Below, piece after piece: positions 7,155-10,102 of a DNA stretch of 10,102 nucleotides; the stretch's first letter is position 1, and each line of letters begins with the position of its first letter. Position numbers and translations under genes: made by a program. The stretch covers positions 3,368 through 13,469 of the forward strand of contig JAJZUN010000025.1 in assembly GCA_021848555.1 (NCBI GenBank), in the 5' to 3' direction. A model generated the notes under the pieces. That model searched no databases. It worked only from the letters and a program-made list of their open reading frames with translations, and had not been told where the DNA came from. The DNA comes from Pseudomonadota bacterium. GTDB lineage: Bacteria; Pseudomonadota; Gammaproteobacteria; Burkholderiales; SG8-39.

Positions 7155-7877
7155 TCATAAATTGAGCAGATTCTCGCGTTCTGCCGGCAAAGGCGCGAAC
7201 CCCCTTTTTTCGTAATACTTGAATATCGCTTCCACGATCGCCGCCGGATCGTCGATGGTTTGCACCAGATCCAGGTCCGTCGGATCGATCATGTGCTCGG
7301 TTCGCAATTGGTCGCGAAACCAGTCCAGCAGTCCCTGCCAGAACGGCGAGTGCACCAGGATGATGGGCATTTTGCGCGTCTTGCCGGTCTGCACCAGGGT
7401 AAGCGCCTCGGACAGTTCATCCAGCGTGCCGAAGCCCCCGGGCAGCACCACATAGGCGGTGGCGAATTTGACGAAACTGACTTTGCGCGCGAAAAAATGG
7501 TGAAAGGTGAGGCTGATATCCTGGAAACGGTTGCTGAGCTGTTCGTTCGGCAACTGGATGTTCAGGCCCACCGAAGGCGACTTGCCGAAGAAAGCGCCCT
7601 TGTTGGCCGCTTCCATGACGCCCGGTCCGCCGCCGGAAACGACCGAGAAGCCGGCGTCGGAGAGGCGCCGCGCGATGTCCTCCGCCAGCAGGTAGTAAGG
7701 CGAGTCCGCCGGGACGCGCGCGCTGCCGAAAATACTCACCGCGGGGCGGATCTGCGCCAGGCGTTCAGTGGCTTCGACGAATTCTGACATAATCCCGAAT
7801 ATCCGCCAGGACTCGCGCGCGTTGTGGGCCATGTCTGCTGCGCCGGCATCGGCCGGCCGCGGAAGTTTTCCGTTCAT
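7155..7877 (-). CDS. LOG-family protein (TIGR00730-type nucleoside-monophosphate phosphoribohydrolase)
   Basis: 240 residues with a Rossmann-like lysine-decarboxylase-type fold. AVSIFGSAR (46-54) is the first strand and loop, and SGGGPGVMEAANKGA (81-95) binds phosphate. RK (131-132) with PGGFGTLDE (146-154) carries the likely catalytic Arg131 and Glu154. Family members cleave nucleoside 5'-monophosphates, including cytokinin nucleotides, to free base and ribose 5-phosphate; the bacterial substrate is often unknown. The first ATG, at 7877, is chosen because AGAGGG lies five bases upstream and because ESWRIFGIMSEFVE (22-35) resembles the longer N-terminus of this subfamily, which makes the later ATG at 7790 too short. 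An ATG at 7832 remains possible. It diverges from polA with 11 bp between starts. Its last 18 codons recur downstream, and the present tail may be either original or imported. Confidence 0.94.
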   Translation of the reverse strand: MNGKLPRPADAGAADMAHNARESWRIFGIMSEFVEATERLAQIRPAVSIFGSARVPADSPYYLLAEDIARRLSDAGFSVVSGGGPGVMEAANKGAFFGKSPSVGLNIQLPNEQLSNRFQDISLTFHHFFARKVSFVKFATAYVVLPGGFGTLDELSEALTLVQTGKTRKMPIILVHSPFWQGLLDWFRDQLRTEHMIDPTDLDLVQTIDDPAAIVEAIFKYYEKRGFAPLPAERENLLNL

Positions 7878-7882
7878 ACAGA

Positions 7883-7888
7883 CCCTCT
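7883..7888 (-). promoter_or_regulatory. Shine-Dalgarno of the LOG gene, touching the polA start codon
   Basis: AGAGGG on the minus strand with a 5-nt spacer to the LOG ATG at 7877. On the other strand the same bases directly precede the polA ATG at 7889. It supports the 240-residue version of LOG. Confidence 0.6.
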
Positions 7889-10102
7889 ATGAAAACCCTG
7901 CTGTTGGTGGATGGATCGTCGTACCTGTACCGCGCGTTTCACGCGCTGCCGGACCTGCGCAATGCGCGCGGCGAGCCCACGGGCGCGATCTACGGCGTGC
8001 TCAACATGCTACGACGGCTCGCCGCGGACTACAAGCCGGACTATCTCGCCTGCGTGTTCGACGCCAAGGGCAAGACCTTCCGCGACGACTGGTACCCCGA
8101 GTACAAGGCGCACCGGCCGCCCATGCCCGAGGATCTCGCGCGCCAGATCGAGCCATTGCACCAGGCCGTTGCGGCGCTGGGATGGCCGCTGTTGATGATA
8201 GACGGCGTAGAGGCCGACGACGTCATCGGCACGCTCGCGAGCCAGGCCGCCGCGGCCGGCATGCGCTGCGTCGTCTCCACCGGGGACAAGGACCTGACGC
8301 AACTCGTGAACGCGCGCGTCAGCTTGATCAATACCATGAACAACGAGCGCCTGGACGAGGCCGGCGTGGAAGCCAAGTTCGGCGTGCCGCCGAAACTGAT
8401 GCTTGACTATCTGACGCTGGTCGGCGACAGCGTGGACAATGTTCCCGGCGTGGACAAAGTCGGCCCCAAGACCGCGGTCAAGTGGCTCTCCAAGTACGGC
8501 TCGCTAGACGCGGTGGTCGCGCACGCCGCGGACATCGGCGGCGTGGTGGGGGAGAACCTGCGCCGCGCGCTGCCCTGGCTGCCGCAGGCGAAAAAGCTGC
8601 TTACGGTCTACTGCGACGTGCCGCTGCCGGTCAAACCGGAGGAACTGGTGGCGCAGCCGCGCGCCGAGACCGAACTCGCCGGACTGTTCCAGCGCTTCGG
8701 CTTCAAGAGTTGGCTGAAGGATGCGGAGCCGGCGGACGCGGCGGCCTCCGCGCCTGCGCCCGCGCCGGCGCAGGGCGCGCCCGACCCGGTGGTGCGCAGC
8801 TACGACACCATACTCGACGAGCAGAAAATGGCCGAGTGGCTGAACCTGCTCGATAGCGCCCCCCTGGTCGCGTTCGATACTGAAACCACCGGCCTGGACC
8901 CCTTGACGGCGCAGTTGGTGGGCATGTCGTTCTGCGCCGAACCGGGCAGGGCGGCGTATCTGCCTCTGGCGCACAATTATGCGGGTGCGCCGCGGCAACT
9001 GGGCACAGAGCGCGCGCTGATTCTGCTGCGACCCTGGCTCGAGGACGCGGCCAAACCCAAGGTCGGCCAGAACCTCAAGTACGACCAGCACGTGCTCGCC
9101 AATCACGGCGTCGCCTTGCGCGGCGTGGCGCACGACACGCTGCTCGAGTCCTACGTGCTCGAGTCGCATTTGCGCCATGACATGGGTACGCTCGCGGAGC
9201 GCCATCTGCGCCTGCCCACCATCAGCTACGACGATGTCACCGGCAAGGGCGCGCAGCGCATCGGCTTCGAACAGGTGAGCGTGGAGCGCGCCACCGAGTA
9301 CGCGGCCGAGGACGCCGACGTGACCCTGCGCCTGCACCAGTGCCTGTATCCCAAGGTGCAGGCCGAGCCCGGGCTGGAATACGTATATCGGCATATCGAA
9401 CTGCCGGCGCGCGAAGCGCTGTTCCGCATGGAGCGCAACGGCGTGCTGATCGACGCGGCACTGCTCGAGGCGCAAAGCCGCGAACTGGGGCAGAAGATGA
9501 TGGAGCTCGAGCAACAAGCCCACCGCGAAGCCGGCCAGCCGTTCAATCTGAATTCGCCCAAGCAAATTGGCGAAATCTTTTTCGAGCGCCTGCAGCTGCC
9601 GGTGCTGAAGAAGACCCCGAGCGGGGCGCCCTCCACCGACGAGGAGGTGCTGGAGCGGCTCGCCGCGGACTACCCCCTGCCCAAAACCCTGCTCGAATAC
9701 CGCGGGCTCAGCAAGCTGAAATCCACCTATACCGACAAGCTGCCGCGCATGGTCAATCCTGCGACCGGGCGCGTGCACACCAATTACGCGCAGGCGACGG
9801 CGGTGACCGGGCGGCTCGCCAGCACCGATCCCAATCTGCAGAACATTCCGGTGCGCACGCCGGAGGGGCGGCGCATACGCGAGGCTTTCATCGCGCCGGC
9901 CGGCAGCGTCATCGTCTCTGCCGACTACTCGCAAATCGAGCTGCGCATCATGGCGCACATCTCGCGCGACGCGAATCTGCTGCGCGCTTTCGCCGCGGGC
10001 GAGGACGTGCATCGTCACACCGCCGCGGAGATTTTCAACCGGGCGCTGCACGAGGTCACCTCCGAAGAGCGCCGCTACGCCAAGGTGATCAACTTCGGCC
10101 TG
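7889..10102 (+). CDS. polA: DNA polymerase I, N-terminal 738 codons (cut by the right edge)
   Basis: The plus strand is open from the ATG at 7889 to the edge and begins MKTLLLVDGSSYLYRAFHAL, the classic PolA start. The 5'-3' nuclease domain (about 1-275) includes VEADDVIGTLA, TGDKDLTQLV and LVGDSVDNVPGVDKVGPKTA. An Ala/Pro linker follows (about 279-299). The 3'-5' exonuclease keeps all catalytic motifs: D330 and E332 in FDTETTGLD, D399 in NLKYD, and Y471 with D475 in YAAED, so proofreading looks intact. The polymerase domain shows motif A, SADYSQIELR (D679), and stops within motif B at RRYAKVINFGL (728-738). About 180-190 residues, including motif C, lie outside the window. PolA removes RNA primers, fills gaps and acts in excision repair. 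No Shine-Dalgarno precedes the ATG, and its promoter must lie within the LOG coding region. The long minus-strand frame opposite (8504-10051) is a GC-rich shadow. Confidence 0.97.
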   Translation, partial: MKTLLLVDGSSYLYRAFHALPDLRNARGEPTGAIYGVLNMLRRLAADYKPDYLACVFDAKGKTFRDDWYPEYKAHRPPMPEDLARQIEPLHQAVAALGWPLLMIDGVEADDVIGTLASQAAAAGMRCVVSTGDKDLTQLVNARVSLINTMNNERLDEAGVEAKFGVPPKLMLDYLTLVGDSVDNVPGVDKVGPKTAVKWLSKYGSLDAVVAHAADIGGVVGENLRRALPWLPQAKKLLTVYCDVPLPVKPEELVAQPRAETELAGLFQRFGFKSWLKDAEPADAAASAPAPAPAQGAPDPVVRSYDTILDEQKMAEWLNLLDSAPLVAFDTETTGLDPLTAQLVGMSFCAEPGRAAYLPLAHNYAGAPRQLGTERALILLRPWLEDAAKPKVGQNLKYDQHVLANHGVALRGVAHDTLLESYVLESHLRHDMGTLAERHLRLPTISYDDVTGKGAQRIGFEQVSVERATEYAAEDADVTLRLHQCLYPKVQAEPGLEYVYRHIELPAREALFRMERNGVLIDAALLEAQSRELGQKMMELEQQAHREAGQPFNLNSPKQIGEIFFERLQLPVLKKTPSGAPSTDEEVLERLAADYPLPKTLLEYRGLSKLKSTYTDKLPRMVNPATGRVHTNYAQATAVTGRLASTDPNLQNIPVRTPEGRRIREAFIAPAGSVIVSADYSQIELRIMAHISRDANLLRAFAAGEDVHRHTAAEIFNRALHEVTSEERRYAKVINFGL

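Larger units (their letters stand above)
7024..7210. repeat. 57-bp imperfect direct repeat (7024-7080 and 7154-7210) flanking a palindromic core
   Basis: Copies 7024-7080 and 7154-7210 are in direct orientation, about 86% identical and 130 bp apart. The 73 bp between them hold most of the palindrome described separately. The right copy is the actual end of the LOG gene, the left copy a displaced tail. The layout, with two gene-tail copies around a short foreign-looking core, resembles left and right attachment sites around an element that has lost its contents, or a very small mobile repeat. No integrase or other payload is present. Confidence 0.85.

Noticed and set aside
6952..7158. A 68-codon minus-strand frame starting with an ATGA overlap at the LOG stop
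   Set aside because: It runs through the palindrome and the displaced LOG tail in the wrong frame and into the DUF2782 start. The peptide has no family resemblance, so it is a by-product of the repeat unit.
7788..7793. CATAAT as a -10 element for polA on the plus strand
   Set aside because: It is one mismatch from TATAAT, but the upstream TTCAGT at 18-bp spacing matches the -35 consensus at only three positions, so it is not strong enough to call.
8504..10051. A 515-codon open frame on the minus strand inside polA
   Set aside because: polA is unmistakable on the plus strand through this whole stretch with all exonuclease motifs. The opposite frame is a compositional shadow.

Overview
The window reads as ordinary chromosomal DNA from a high-GC betaproteobacterium. 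This rests on codon use, on a DUF3683-type FAD/Fe-S oxidoreductase and a BPSS1780-type membrane protein (both mainly betaproteobacterial families as I recall them), and on the grouping of polA, a DUF2782 gene and thrB. No genus can be named from the sequence alone. I see no phage, transposase, CRISPR array, tRNA or rRNA.

Layout. Seven genes lie on the minus strand. In transcription order (right to left) they are: a LOG-family nucleotide phosphoribohydrolase (7155-7877), a small secreted DUF2782 protein (6635-6967), thrB homoserine kinase (5608-6552), a six-helix BPSS1780-type membrane protein (4764-5624), a 1310-residue FAD plus Fe-S oxidoreductase (815-4747), a HIT-family protein (334-765), and the first 73 codons of an unidentified protein cut by the left edge (1-220). 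On the plus strand polA starts at 7889 and is cut by the right edge after 738 codons, inside polymerase motif B. From DUF2782 to the HIT gene the genes are closely spaced or overlap (gaps of 82, -17, 16 and 49 bp), which fits one operon, probably driven by an extended -10 promoter near 7001-7009. LOG and polA diverge with only 11 bp between their start codons.

Functionally this is a housekeeping block: DNA replication and repair (PolA), threonine biosynthesis (ThrB), nucleotide-monophosphate hydrolysis (LOG), a respiratory-type 2-hydroxyacid dehydrogenase of unknown substrate, and small conserved proteins. The genes do not form an evident single pathway.

The one clearly unusual structure is downstream of LOG. 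The last 18 codons of the gene, stop included, occur again 130 bp further on (7024-7080 against 7154-7210). Seven of the eight differences are synonymous, and the two copies flank a long imperfect palindrome (7070-7135). This suggests that one copy diverged as a functional LOG 3' end elsewhere and was brought in, as happens when an element integrates into a gene's 3' end and supplies a replacement tail. I see no convincing new multi-gene system in this window.
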